Assembly (NCBI RefSeq): GCF_003667825.1 | Contig: NZ_CP033043.1 | Coordinates: 1,489,001-1,553,000, forward strand | DNA length: 64,000 nt | Source: Metabacillus litoralis | GTDB lineage: Bacteria > Bacillota > Bacilli > Bacillales > Bacillaceae | Reading direction: 5' to 3' | In this document: one piece after another, positions 1 through 9,817 of the stretch | Numbering within the stretch: the first letter of the stretch is position 1 | Layout of the letters: each line of letters begins with the position of its first letter | Program-made: the position numbers and the translations under genes | Notes under the pieces: model-generated | The model's input: only the letters and a program-made list of their open reading frames with translations | What the model was told of the DNA's origin: nothing | The model's database searches: none

Positions 1-50
1 CATTTCTTGATTTTAGACATTCGTTCTAAAAGAGCTCATCCTATTTTCTT

Positions 51-2432
51 TTATTTCGTTAATCTATCAATGTCAACCTTTGGCTCTAAAGCATTATTGA
101 CCTGTTCCACAACGATATCTTTTTCCACGTTAAATGTGGCCGTTCCTTTAATATTTTCTGAGGATGCACCTACTCTAACCTCGTATATTCCCTTTTCAAC
201 GATCCATTGATTTTTAGCTTCATCAAAGGATGCTAAATCCATTGCGTCTAGTTCAAATTTAATTAGCTCGCTTTGATTTGCATTTAATTCTTTCGTTTTC
301 GTAAAGTCTCTTAACTCGATTTCTGGTTTTTCTAGTTTTCCATCAGGAGCTGAGATGTAAAGTTGAACAACCTCTTTACCTGCAACATCACCCGTATTTT
401 TAATGTTCGCAAAGACAGTGATGGTATCTTTAAATTTCCCACCTTTGTTTACTCTTATATTGCTATAATCATAGGTTGTATAAGAGAGTCCATATCCAAA
501 TTCATAGGAAGGGGAAACATTAAATGTTGAGTGGTAACGGTAACCGATATAAATATCTTCTTCATAGGTGACTTGTGTTGGATTTTCTGCAGGTGTACCT
601 GGGAAGTTAGATGACGATGGTGTATCACTATATGTTTTAGGGAATGTCGTTGCTAGCTTACCAGATGGATTCACTGCACCTGTTAAAACATCTGCAATGG
701 CATATCCTGCTTCTTGCCCTGGCTGCCATGCTACAAGAATAGAGTCAACTTTATCCTTCCAGCTTTCAACCTCAATTGGACCACCAATATTTAATACAAC
801 TGTAACCTTTTTCCCTGCATTATGATAAATGCTTGAAATGTTTTTAATCATCTCCTGTTCCGTTTCGGTTAACAGATAATCACCCTGAACATTTTGACGA
901 TCAGCAGATTCTCCCGAATTGCGGTCAATTACGATAACAGCTGTATCTGTATCTTCTTGAACCTGATTGATTTCATTGATATCAAGTGGTTTTTCAGGAA
1001 TAATCGGAATTTCTTTACCAAAGTCCTCTCCCCATGGACTAGGCTTAATTTTGTATTCATCTTGCTGCCTTAATGTATTAATATAGTTTTTATAATCTGT
1101 TACTAAGTCCTCCTGCATTTGATACCCGGCTTCATTTAATCCATCAACCAATGAAACAGTGTAGGCTGCATTAACATCACCACTACCAGTTCCACCTTTA
1201 ATGGTCTCTATTTGTGCATTTCCAAAGATTGCTAGCTTATTTTCCTTCTTCAGTGGTAATGCATTATCATCATTTTTTAATAACACCATTCCTTCAGCTC
1301 CTGCTTGTCGAGCAACCTTGGCATGTGCAGCTAGATCAGGAGAATCTGAGTTTGCATAGTTTTTAAATGTAGGAGATTTCACTACAAACTCAAGTATATT
1401 TTTAATATTCCGATCAAGGACGCTTTCATCCAGACTACCATCCTTCACCGCATTTGCTATAGCTGTAGAGCTACTAGGAAAACCTGGCATGATATGATCA
1501 TTACCAGCCCTCATCTGCTCTACTGGATTTGTTCCCGCAAACCAGTCGGTCATTACAAAGCCTTCATAACCCCAGTCGTCTCTTAAAACCGTTGTAAGAA
1601 GATCTGTATTCTGTGAAGCAGGCGTTCCATTTACTAGATTATAAGAACTCATAACCGCCCATGGGTTTGACTCTTTAATTGCAATTTCGAAGCCTTTTAA
1701 ATAAAGCTCTCTTAGTGCTCTTTCTGAAACAATCGTGTCAATTGTAAATCGATTTGTTTCTTGATTGTTAGCTGCAAAATGCTTGATTGTCGCTCCAACA
1801 TCATTTGATTGAACACCATTTACGAGAGCAGCTGTCATTTTACCTGCAACTAAAGGATCCTCTGAAAAATATTCAAAATTTCGCCCATTCAATGGATTGC
1901 GATGTAAGTTTAAAGCAGGTGCAAGTAGAATATCTACACCATATTCTTTGACTTCATTTCCTTGAGCTTTCCCAACTGCTTCAACCATTTTCATGTCCCA
2001 TGTAGATGCAAGATTTGTTGCAATAGGGAATGCAGTCGCATAATAGGTTTTGGTTTCACCTTCTCGAGTTGGGCTAATTCTTAGTCCAGCTGGACCATCC
2101 GCAAAAAACATGGCAGGAATCCCCAATCGTTCAATAGCAGGGGTTCCACCTACTGCACCGGCAACAGCTAGCTTTGGTGCGCCAAACAATCCTGGCATCC
2201 CAACACCTACGACCATTTTCGTCTTTTCATCAAGTGTCATTGCTGCGATTACTGAATCAATCGAAGCAGCATCAATTAGCTTTGGAGCTTCGTTTTGAAC
2301 TTGTACGGTATTTTCTGTGGAATCATTCGCAAAAGTAGTTGTGCTGTATCCAAAGCTACTGACTGCAAACCCAGTAGCAAGTGCTACTGCTAGTAATCTT
2401 TTTTTTCTTGCCTTCTTCATTTTCTTTAACAT
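51..2432 (-). CDS. Secreted glycoside hydrolase family 3 (beta-glucosidase type)
   Basis: The 793-residue product starts with a classic Sec signal peptide (MLKKMKKARKKRLL then a hydrophobic stretch, cleavage probably after TTTFA near residue 35). The GH3 N-terminal barrel follows; the VMTDW motif puts the expected catalytic nucleophile at Asp296, and a KHFAANNQ segment near residue 217 is the usual substrate-binding Lys-His. The C-terminal GH3 domain and a fibronectin-III-like domain (from about residue 680) complete a normal GH3 architecture. Family enzymes release terminal beta-linked sugars from oligosaccharides; the actual substrate cannot be read. The ATG has a GGAGGG box 7-8 nt upstream. 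It lies 99 bp downstream of a close paralogue, so the two are a tandem duplication, probably one transcript. Confidence 0.93.
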   Translation of the reverse strand: MLKKMKKARKKRLLAVALATGFAVSSFGYSTTTFANDSTENTVQVQNEAPKLIDAASIDSVIAAMTLDEKTKMVVGVGMPGLFGAPKLAVAGAVGGTPAIERLGIPAMFFADGPAGLRISPTREGETKTYYATAFPIATNLASTWDMKMVEAVGKAQGNEVKEYGVDILLAPALNLHRNPLNGRNFEYFSEDPLVAGKMTAALVNGVQSNDVGATIKHFAANNQETNRFTIDTIVSERALRELYLKGFEIAIKESNPWAVMSSYNLVNGTPASQNTDLLTTVLRDDWGYEGFVMTDWFAGTNPVEQMRAGNDHIMPGFPSSSTAIANAVKDGSLDESVLDRNIKNILEFVVKSPTFKNYANSDSPDLAAHAKVARQAGAEGMVLLKNDDNALPLKKENKLAIFGNAQIETIKGGTGSGDVNAAYTVSLVDGLNEAGYQMQEDLVTDYKNYINTLRQQDEYKIKPSPWGEDFGKEIPIIPEKPLDINEINQVQEDTDTAVIVIDRNSGESADRQNVQGDYLLTETEQEMIKNISSIYHNAGKKVTVVLNIGGPIEVESWKDKVDSILVAWQPGQEAGYAIADVLTGAVNPSGKLATTFPKTYSDTPSSSNFPGTPAENPTQVTYEEDIYIGYRYHSTFNVSPSYEFGYGLSYTTYDYSNIRVNKGGKFKDTITVFANIKNTGDVAGKEVVQLYISAPDGKLEKPEIELRDFTKTKELNANQSELIKFELDAMDLASFDEAKNQWIVEKGIYEVRVGASSENIKGTATFNVEKDIVVEQVNNALEPKVDIDRLTK

Positions 2433-2531
2433 CTTTTTCCCTCCATTTCAAAACTCACTCAGCTACACTATGAGTCAATTAGATTCTTTATTAACACAAG
2501 AGAGCTAAGCATAGCTCTCTTGTGTTGAAGG

Positions 2532-4868
2532 TTACTTATCAAATTTTGAAAGTCGATCAATTTCAACCTGTGGCTCTAGAACGTCATTAACTTTTTCTAC
2601 TAAAATATCTTGATCTACTTTAAATGAAGCAGTTCCTCTAATATCTTCTGATGAAGCACCAACAAGAACCTCATATGTTCCTTTTTCAACTATCCAAGCA
2701 GATTTTTCTTCATCAAATGAAGCTAGCTCTTTTACATCTAGTTCAAATTTTAGATTTTCTTTCTTACCAGGTCTTAATTCTTTTGTTTTTGTAAATGCTT
2801 TTAGTTCTAACTCTGGCTTTTCAAGCTTTCCATCAGGAGCAGAGACATAGACTTGAACTGCTTCACGGCCCGAAACATCACCTGTATTTTCCACTGTTGC
2901 AAACACGGTAATCTTATCCTTGAATTTTCCATTTCGATTCACTCTTACTTTGTCATAGTCGAAAGTTGTATAAGACAGACCATATCCGAATTCATATGCA
3001 GGTGTCAGGTTAAAGGTAGAATGGTAGCGATAGCCGACGTAAATATCTTCTTCATACGTAAACTCATTATTTTCACCAGGGTAACGATCCGCATATGGAA
3101 GACCTTCATAGTCAACCGGGAATGTTTGCGTAAGTTTACCTGACGGATTCACCTTTCCAGTTAAAACATCTGCCACTGCATTTCCTAATTCTTGGCCTGG
3201 TTGCCATGAAAGAACGATACCATCTACCTTATCTTGCCAACTAACTGTTTCAAGCGGACCCTCAACATTTAGTACGGCAATGACTGGTTTACCTTGAGCT
3301 CGGTATGCAGCAGATACATCTTCAATCATTTTTTGTTTAGATTCTGATAAATAGAAATCCTCTTTTGATCGGTCAGATCCATATGTCCCAAACTCAGATG
3401 ATAAAACAATAATTCCTACATCTGTGCTTTCAGCTGCTGCGATAGCATCCTGTTTTATATCCATCTCCGGAAGTGTTGGGAATGTTGAAACAAAAAAGTT
3501 TCCTGGAGTTTGCTTATACTCATCTGTCTGTCTTAATTCCTCAACATAGGTTTCATATTTCCCTAACAATTCATCATTGATTGTTAATCCTGCATTCTTT
3601 AGTCCTTCAGGAATACCCATTTGATATGGTGCATATACAAGTGCACTTCCACGGCCTCCAGTCATCGTTTCAACAGTAGGAGTCCCAAATAATGAAGCGC
3701 TTACACCATTGTCGATTGGTAAAGCCTTTTCATCATTTTTAAGGAGTACCATCCCATCTGCAGCCGCTTGTCTTGCTAGCTGAGCACCCGCTTCTAGATC
3801 AGGATTATTTGTTGCAACATGCCCTATAAAGGTTGGAGTTTGGATAACCACGTTAAGAATTTCCTTAATATTTCGATCTAGATATTTTTCATCAAGACTA
3901 CCATCATTCACGGCAGCAATCACACGATTAACCTGTGCTATGCTTCCTGGCATCAGAAGATTCGTTCCAGCTTCAATTTGCTTAGCAATGTCTCGTGCAC
4001 CGAACTCCCAATCCGTCATAGCAAATCCTTTAAAGCCCCAATCTTCTCTTAGAACACTTGTTAATAGATCCTTGTTTTCGGTCGCATATGTTCCATTAAT
4101 CATGTTATAAGAATCCATAATGGCCCATGGCTGTGATTCTTTTACTGCTATTTCAAATCCCTTGAGATAGATTTCTCGTAAAGCTCTTTGACTCACAATC
4201 ATATTTCCATTATTGTTTGTTCGTTGATTATAGGCTGCAAAGTGCTTAATTGTTGTTCCAACTCCATTATCTTCCACACCATTTACAAACTCTGATGTCA
4301 TAATACCTGTTACGAGTGGATCCTCTGAGAAATACTCATAATTTCGACCATTTAGTAAATAGCTTTGAATATTCATGCCTGGTGCAAGTAAGAGGTCAAT
4401 ACCATATGCTTTGAGCTCTTCAGAAGTTGCTACACCAACCTTATTTACTAATTCTGTATCCCATGAAGAAGCTAGGACATTTGGAGAAGGGAATTTTGTG
4501 GCATAGAATGTTTGATCTGTACCTTCTCTAGTTGGGTTAATGCGAACCCCCATAGGTCCATCTGCTAAAACAATAGAAGGAATTCCAAGACGAGGAATGG
4601 CTTGAGTTTGTCCAGCTGCCCCAGGAACCTTACTTGATTGTGCTCCGATAATTTCTCCATTAACTGGATCAATCGCCACGGAATTCGCACCAACTACCAT
4701 CGCAGCTTTCTCTGTTAATGTCATGGCTGCTATAACGGCATCAATAGAGGCAGCATCTACTAATTGTGGTGCAGCCTGTTGGTTAACATCCTGAGAAACA
4801 ACTTCTGTTTTACTTCCATTTGCTTTTTGGCTTGAAGCAGCTACCGAATCCATACTCATACCAGACAC
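2532..4868 (-). CDS. Family 3 glycoside hydrolase paralogue with a stop codon in its signal peptide
   Basis: The 778-residue reading frame aligns end to end with its downstream neighbour: GH3 barrel with AMTDW (Asp286 as presumed nucleophile), KHFAAYNQ, GH3 C-domain and FnIII-like tail. The longest intact frame starts at an internal ATG (4868) that has no ribosome binding site. The natural start is the ATG at 4932-4934, preceded by AGGGG, which encodes MLKKWRKK and then hits TAA at 4908-4910; after it the frame continues as RKLVAIALASGVIVSG, the rest of a signal peptide matching the paralogue. So secretion of this copy is probably lost, unless the stop is a sequence error, is read through, or translation restarts (a GTG codon lies just upstream of 4868). 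Catalytic residues look intact. Confidence 0.85.
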   Translation of the reverse strand: MSGMSMDSVAASSQKANGSKTEVVSQDVNQQAAPQLVDAASIDAVIAAMTLTEKAAMVVGANSVAIDPVNGEIIGAQSSKVPGAAGQTQAIPRLGIPSIVLADGPMGVRINPTREGTDQTFYATKFPSPNVLASSWDTELVNKVGVATSEELKAYGIDLLLAPGMNIQSYLLNGRNYEYFSEDPLVTGIMTSEFVNGVEDNGVGTTIKHFAAYNQRTNNNGNMIVSQRALREIYLKGFEIAVKESQPWAIMDSYNMINGTYATENKDLLTSVLREDWGFKGFAMTDWEFGARDIAKQIEAGTNLLMPGSIAQVNRVIAAVNDGSLDEKYLDRNIKEILNVVIQTPTFIGHVATNNPDLEAGAQLARQAAADGMVLLKNDEKALPIDNGVSASLFGTPTVETMTGGRGSALVYAPYQMGIPEGLKNAGLTINDELLGKYETYVEELRQTDEYKQTPGNFFVSTFPTLPEMDIKQDAIAAAESTDVGIIVLSSEFGTYGSDRSKEDFYLSESKQKMIEDVSAAYRAQGKPVIAVLNVEGPLETVSWQDKVDGIVLSWQPGQELGNAVADVLTGKVNPSGKLTQTFPVDYEGLPYADRYPGENNEFTYEEDIYVGYRYHSTFNLTPAYEFGYGLSYTTFDYDKVRVNRNGKFKDKITVFATVENTGDVSGREAVQVYVSAPDGKLEKPELELKAFTKTKELRPGKKENLKFELDVKELASFDEEKSAWIVEKGTYEVLVGASSEDIRGTASFKVDQDILVEKVNDVLEPQVEIDRLSKFDK

Positions 4869-4907
4869 GATTACACCAGACGCTAGTGCAATAGCTACTA
4901 ACTTCCT

Positions 4908-4934
4908 TTACTTCTTTCTCCACTTTTTTAACAT
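4908..4934 (-). other. Nonsense-interrupted signal-peptide start of the second GH3 gene
   Basis: On the minus strand, AGGGG, then ATG (4934-4932), then seven codons for LKKWRKK, then TAA (4910-4908), all in frame with the GH3 gene that begins at 4868. The paralogue has an uninterrupted signal peptide at the equivalent place, so the stop is a recent nonsense change or a sequence error. Confidence 0.85.
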
Positions 4935-5078
4935 TTACTTATCCCCTCACTTCTGTTTAATTCGTTTCCACTCATGAAAACGCTGACAACTTTAGTTTAA
5001 TAGACTTTTCCTCCTAAAAGTTGCTAAAAAGACCTGACTTTTTTGTGGTTATTAGGATTTTTTTGTTCTTTCTAATCT

Positions 5079-5105
5079 AAAAAAAAACGGAGACTTCATC
5101 CGTAT
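5079..5105 (-). terminator. Intrinsic terminator of the response-regulator gene
   Basis: Stem ACGGA (5087-5091) pairs with TCCGT (5099-5103); on the minus strand it is followed by a run of nine T. It sits just after the TAA of the regulator gene. Confidence 0.75.
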
Positions 5106-5106
5106 T

Positions 5107-6675
5107 TTAAAAATGTTCAAATTGTAAATATTTTTGTCGAAAATCCTTTGGTGTTTCACCTGTTTTCTTTTTAAAGACGCGACTAAAATAATTCGGATCA
5201 TTATAGCCACAATTAAAACATATTTCTTTTACACTCTTCTTTGAATGAATCATTTCTTTCTTTGCAAAATTAATTCTCACATCTGTCATATAATCAATAA
5301 AGGTAACTCCCATTTTCTCTTTAAAGATTTTACTAAAATAAAACGGTGTTAGGTTAACATAATCAGCCACTTCTTCTAGTGTTATGTTTTCTTTAAACCT
5401 TCGATCAATAAACTCCTTTGCCTTTTGAATCATTCCTTTCATGTGAGACTTTTTCCATATCACAACCTGCTGTATGGTGTCGAGTAACTTTTCTTTCGCA
5501 ACCTTCCTCAACTCATCAGGTGTACGACAATCTTGTAACACTGTTTTTGACCCGATATTGTATCCATTTTTGTATAAATCACGAGAAATAACTACAAAAA
5601 ACTCCTCAATTGACTGAACAAGCAGTTGTAAATCTCCTTCTGTTTTATGTAGTAAGCTCTCAAAATAAAAATCAAATTCATGAATAACTTTCGATTTTTC
5701 ACCTAATCTTATTTGTTCTAAAAGTTCATTTTCTTTTTCGTAAAGAGATTGTCTTTCTGATATGCCTAGTGAATTTTCGGAAATCATTGCATAAGGTATT
5801 TCACCATCATGTATTTGCTCTAAGGCGATAATCGCTTCGTGATAAGATTTGACAAAGTCTTCACTTTTCGGATACGGCAACCCAATTCCTACTTTCAGGA
5901 TAGTCTCTGAAAATTTCTCATTAAATTGATTGATTACTAATCGACAATACGATTTCGCATATGCTCTAATCTTTGAATCCCGGATTGATTTTTTTACTAG
6001 TATCAATACAGGTACCTTCTCATCAATCATTGGGCCAATAACGACTTCTTTGTCCATTTCTTTTGCCTTGTTCTTTAGCCAGTTGTAGTAAACCTTATTC
6101 ATCTCTTTATCTATTAAGATATTTTTCCCTTTAAATGAAAATAGGATAATAAAGCCTTTAATCGCCTCAATATTTAACAACTTATTCCATTCCTGCAAAT
6201 ACATATCTTCTACTTGTTCCAGTAAGAGCGACGAAAGCCAGCCTGATTCCATAAGAGATAATGCTCTATTGTAGTTATGTTCTATTTCAATCTTCTTCTT
6301 TTGCTCTTCAAGTTCACCTTGTACACGTCTGAGCGCAGCCATCACTTCTTCTTTTATACTTGGTTTCAAAATATACTCTTTTACCCCTTCTTGCATAACC
6401 CCTTTTGCATATTCAAATGTATTAAAGGCAGAAATGACAATAAATTTGATCTCTTTATTTTTCTTACGAATGGCTTTTACTGCCTCTACTCCATCTATCC
6501 CTGGCATCTGTATATCCATTAACATTACGTCCGGACGAAGTTTCTCGGCAAGATCAATAGCAATTCGTCCACTCCTTGCTTCTCCCAAAATAGTTACCTC
6601 AGGCATTTCTGTTTGTATCATTTTTCTTAGCCCTTTTCGTTCCAACTCCTCATCATCAACAATGATTAGACGCAT
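5107..6675 (-). CDS. Response regulator with AraC-type DNA-binding domain (YesN type)
   Basis: The 522-residue protein has an N-terminal receiver domain (acidic patch Asp7-Asp8, phosphoacceptor Asp54 in MLMDIQMPG), a long middle region of about 270 residues and a C-terminal double helix-turn-helix of the AraC/XylS type (about residues 415-515, with the signature ending in YFSRVFKKKTGETPKDFR). YesN-type regulators usually work with a YesM-type histidine kinase and control carbohydrate uptake and polysaccharide degradation. No kinase gene is next to it, so it is an orphan here. The two GH3 genes lie directly downstream on the same strand after a terminator and are plausible targets; this is inference from position. 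Confidence 0.9.
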   Translation of the reverse strand: MRLIIVDDEELERKGLRKMIQTEMPEVTILGEARSGRIAIDLAEKLRPDVMLMDIQMPGIDGVEAVKAIRKKNKEIKFIVISAFNTFEYAKGVMQEGVKEYILKPSIKEEVMAALRRVQGELEEQKKKIEIEHNYNRALSLMESGWLSSLLLEQVEDMYLQEWNKLLNIEAIKGFIILFSFKGKNILIDKEMNKVYYNWLKNKAKEMDKEVVIGPMIDEKVPVLILVKKSIRDSKIRAYAKSYCRLVINQFNEKFSETILKVGIGLPYPKSEDFVKSYHEAIIALEQIHDGEIPYAMISENSLGISERQSLYEKENELLEQIRLGEKSKVIHEFDFYFESLLHKTEGDLQLLVQSIEEFFVVISRDLYKNGYNIGSKTVLQDCRTPDELRKVAKEKLLDTIQQVVIWKKSHMKGMIQKAKEFIDRRFKENITLEEVADYVNLTPFYFSKIFKEKMGVTFIDYMTDVRINFAKKEMIHSKKSVKEICFNCGYNDPNYFSRVFKKKTGETPKDFRQKYLQFEHF

Positions 6676-7149
6676 GGAATTCCACCCCTTTATCTATATT
6701 TTTAAATTTATCTTTTAATTTATGTTTCTCTGTTTTTTTACGCTCAAGAGATTTTTATTGAATCCCATATTAGACAATAGAAAATCACTAGTTCATACGT
6801 TTGGTTTTTTCTGAAAATTTACTATTTTTAATTAAAATTCCTGATAAGTTATGAAAACCCTTCCAAATTACATTTATAAATATCGTCATTCTTTTACAAA
6901 TTTCGTTATTCTATAGAGTTACATAAGGTTAATTCTTGTCATTTTAGAAAAAAGTCAATAAAAAAATACAAGCTATATTAAGCTTGCATTTTTCTTTATT
7001 AGATATTAATTTAGGAAATCCCATACTGTTTAAACGCCGAAATATATCCTCCTGATGGTTATTATTGCGAACTCAGTATTCCATCTTTCATTCATAAATT
7101 AAAGTCTTCTACTTTTGCCTTGTTTTCATTATGATGTTTAAAGATCTGC
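6676..7149. other. Intergenic region with one bidirectional hairpin
   Basis: There is no convincing coding sequence. The part nearest 6675 must hold the promoter of the response regulator. A hairpin built on CAAGCT/AGCTTG at about 6968-6992 has T-rich sequence on both sides and can stop transcription in either direction; it lies about 160 bp downstream of the VWA gene. Confidence 0.5.
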
Positions 7150-7803
7150 CTATTCCTTTCGTGACCGTTGATGATAATCACGTTCAATATCTTCTTTCCA
7201 GCTTCGATCAATTTTCTTCCCACTTCGCAGCTTTACTACGGCCTCGCTGACAGATTCATAATTTAACTGTGTACCGATGTTGTCAGCACGATAGTCAACG
7301 GCAAAGTCTTCATCTATACCAAATTTTGCAGCAGTTGAAATGGCATCAATATTCGCTCCTAGGAAGATGAAGTTCCAACCATATTTCTCTTTTTGCTGTG
7401 ATATCATGTTCTTTATTTTGTCAGGAGTATATTCACGACTGCTATTTTCCATTCCATCTGTTGTAATGACGAATAGCACTTTTTCTGCTCGTTCATCCTC
7501 GCTTGTGTGCTTTTGTACATTGACGATTTTTTGGATGGACATGCCGATTGCATCTAATAATGCAGTTGTTCCTCCTACCTCATAATCCTCTTGGGTCATT
7601 GGAGATATCCCTTTTACATTGATGCGGTCATGCAATAGTTCATAATGATAGTTGAATAGAGCTGTTGTGACGAACGCTTCTCCTTCAGCCTTTTTTTGCT
7701 TGCTTAGCATTGAATTAAACCCACCAATTGTGTCCGTTTCAAGTCCTGCCATTGAACCACTTTTGTCTAAAATAAATACGATTTCCGCTACATTTTTTTT
7801 CAT
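7150..7803 (-). CDS. VWA-domain protein with intact MIDAS motif
   Basis: The 217-residue protein is essentially a single von Willebrand factor A domain. The metal-ion-dependent adhesion site is visible: DKSGS (residues 13-17), a GGTTALLD segment carrying the Thr, and TTDGMENSS carrying the second Asp. There is no signal peptide or membrane segment, so it is cytoplasmic. Similar stand-alone VWA proteins are found in Bacilli, often beside stress or metal-related genes; the ligand is not known. It stands alone here. The ATG follows a GGAGGATAACAAG box. Confidence 0.85.
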   Translation of the reverse strand: MKKNVAEIVFILDKSGSMAGLETDTIGGFNSMLSKQKKAEGEAFVTTALFNYHYELLHDRINVKGISPMTQEDYEVGGTTALLDAIGMSIQKIVNVQKHTSEDERAEKVLFVITTDGMENSSREYTPDKIKNMISQQKEKYGWNFIFLGANIDAISTAAKFGIDEDFAVDYRADNIGTQLNYESVSEAVVKLRSGKKIDRSWKEDIERDYHQRSRKE

Positions 7804-7914
7804 TTCTTGTTATCCTCCGTTTTGTTTTATTTATACATGTAGGATAACAAGATGAGAAAAAGAAGTGGTCGCTTTGGAAGCGACATTTTATTAACCTATT
7901 TAAGAACATTCATA

Positions 7915-8057
7915 TCTTTTAGAGACAAAAAACAACCCACCCTTGAGCTTTGACCGGTAATTGGATGAGTTATTTTACCAAAAATGTTGTATCCCCTTAA
8001 AGGGACCTAGCTATTGTGTGACTGTTTGGTGTTAGAGCACCGAACAGTTCTTTTTAG
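7915..8057 (+). pseudogene. Remnant of a holin-like type I toxin 3' end and terminator
   Basis: From 7915 the plus strand reads SFRDKK in the same codons as the end of the intact toxin at 9952-10038, followed by the same AACCCACCCTTGAGC segment, an ATCCCCTTAA/AGGGA-type segment and the same GACTGTTTGGTG...CACCGAACAGTC hairpin (8020-8049) with a T-run (8050-8055). The TAA stop has become CAA, and there is no toxin start, ribosome binding site or LexA promoter upstream. It is therefore a 5'-truncated relic, in inverted orientation relative to the intact locus 1.9 kb away. Confidence 0.7.
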
Positions 8058-8224
8058 TTTATGCTTATCTACTACTATAATAACTAAAGATTAAATGCTT
8101 GAAAAGTAAAGTAAAAAACAACACGTTGTTATTACTAGCGTATTATTATAGTTTTTTTCAAATATGAAATGAGCACTGTCATAGGTGTTGTTTTGCTTTA
8201 TATCTAGGTTTTTATTATTTATAC

Positions 8225-8566
8225 TTAACCTTTCTTTTTAAATCTATTTCCGGTATTCGAATAAACCAATGCAAACATAATAAGCGATAAAAATAAAATA
8301 AGGCCAATAATAAATATAACTTGGTTTGCTAAGAGCTCACTAAGTGCAAATAATAATAGGCTAAAGCTAATTCCATACATAATTTTCCCCATAAATTTAC
8401 ACATTGCTACTTCATCGTATTGAGCCTTTTCACTATCAGGCATTGTATTATAGCCTGCAAGTAAGGATGCCCCTTTTCCTTTTGAAAGGGTAATAGCAAA
8501 AATGAAGAACGGTATTGAAATAATAAGGCTGGCTACTCCCAAACACGTTACCTCCTTTTCTATCAA
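8225..8566 (-). CDS. DUF3784-type membrane protein
   Basis: This 113-residue protein has three hydrophobic segments (about 9-27, 60-80, 84-104) and the segment SKGKGASLLAGYNTMPDSEKAQYD between the first two, which is the hallmark of the DUF3784 family. Function is unknown for the family. It is 44 bp downstream of the macro-domain gene on the same strand and may be co-transcribed. Both genes lie between an intact and a decayed copy of a type I toxin locus in inverted orientation. Confidence 0.75.
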   Translation of the reverse strand: MIEKEVTCLGVASLIISIPFFIFAITLSKGKGASLLAGYNTMPDSEKAQYDEVAMCKFMGKIMYGISFSLLLFALSELLANQVIFIIGLILFLSLIMFALVYSNTGNRFKKKG

Positions 8567-8610
8567 TTCTTTGTTGTAAAAAAATTAGCGTTTAAAGTTT
8601 ATACGTTTTT

Positions 8611-9615
8611 TTAAGCACCTAATAAAGGCTGATCAAAAGCGAATAGAGCTTCATTAATTTCGTGAATATCATAGTTGTTTTGCTGGATAAAGAATTCAAC
8701 AATTACATCAAATTTACTACTGCGTGACAACGTATAGCCGGCTGCTGACAGCAGATCGTTTGTTTCGACTTCATTAAGCTGTAATGCTATAGCAAAGGCA
8801 ATGGCTGTTTTCTTTTTAGGTACATAATCCGCTGCATTCCTTATTTTTGAAAACAAGCGACGATCTATATTTGCTTTTTTATAAGTTTCAGCATCTGTCA
8901 TTCCTCTTTCATCAATCAGACGCAGCAGACGTTCTGAAAATGACTCATCGAGTTCTTCTATCAAATTTAGTAAGCTATTTTCGATAATGGGCTCGCTTTG
9001 TTTTTCATAAAGCTCTTGTGGTATAGCATCAGACTCATGCAGTTGCTCCATATTATATCGGCGGCTAAATGTGCTCTCTATTTCCTCAACATAATGCTCA
9101 TCAATATATTCATTAATCGATTTAAACAGCTTTTGACTTAATCCGAATGAAGCTTTATCAAAGACTACTAGATACACAAGCATGTCATGATGCAATAAAT
9201 AGCTACTAATGGTTGAAACGGCAATTTGTAAGGCCTCTTCCTTTGGATACCCGTATATGCCAGTTGAAATGAGTGGAAAAGCGACTGACTCACATTGATA
9301 GTTTTTCGCTAGCTCTAGAGAGTGTTCATACGAGCTTTTCAACAGAGTTGCTTCTTGATTGGTGCCACCTTTCCAAATAGGTCCCGGGGTATGAATAATG
9401 TATTTTGCCGGCAACTGAAATCCATCAGTGATGACTGCTTCTCCAACAGGACACCCTCCTATTTTATTACAAGCATGCTTCAACTCATGAATACCAGCAG
9501 CTTGAAAAATCGCTCCACAAACACCTCCACCCATTTTCAAATCCGTGTTTGCAGCATTTACAATCGCATCTACCTTCATCTTAGTTAAATCGTTGCGTAC
9601 AATTTCTAATGGCAT
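8611..9615 (-). CDS. Macro-domain protein with C-terminal helical domain
   Basis: The 334-residue protein begins with a macro domain (residues 1-about 165): DAIVNAANTDLKMGGGVCGAIF and the STGIYGYP loop are the ADP-ribose-binding motifs, with the Asn residues of NAAN expected in catalysis. Family members remove ADP-ribose or acetyl-ADP-ribose adducts. The C-terminal half (about 215-334) is helical, with ERLLRLIDERGMTDAETYKKANIDRRLFSKIRN resembling a Cro-type helix-turn-helix, so it may tether the enzyme to nucleic acid or a partner. The start ATG has GGGAGAC upstream. Co-location with an SOS-linked toxin suggests a stress role, but this is inference. Confidence 0.88.
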   Translation of the reverse strand: MPLEIVRNDLTKMKVDAIVNAANTDLKMGGGVCGAIFQAAGIHELKHACNKIGGCPVGEAVITDGFQLPAKYIIHTPGPIWKGGTNQEATLLKSSYEHSLELAKNYQCESVAFPLISTGIYGYPKEEALQIAVSTISSYLLHHDMLVYLVVFDKASFGLSQKLFKSINEYIDEHYVEEIESTFSRRYNMEQLHESDAIPQELYEKQSEPIIENSLLNLIEELDESFSERLLRLIDERGMTDAETYKKANIDRRLFSKIRNAADYVPKKKTAIAFAIALQLNEVETNDLLSAAGYTLSRSSKFDVIVEFFIQQNNYDIHEINEALFAFDQPLLGA

Positions 9616-9782
9616 GAAGATCGTCTCCCTTTTTCAATTCCTTTTTTATGTAAAATTTGAACGTTTATTAAATGAGCTAGTTCATTTATTCCATACTTCA
9701 TTTTAACACGGGCTTTATTTCTTGATTTAAATCGCTACGAAAAAATAAGAATAAATGGTATTCGTTGTTAAGCTTGAATTAC

Positions 9783-9811
9783 TTTTCATTCTTCTAGTCT
9801 TTGGTTATAAT
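9783..9811 (+). promoter_or_regulatory. Promoter for the antisense RNA
   Basis: TATAAT at 9806-9811 with TTTTCA at 9783-9788, spaced 17 bp. It would start plus-strand transcription near 9818, producing an RNA that runs into the terminator at 9918-9960. Confidence 0.6.
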
Positions 9812-9817
9812 AATACT

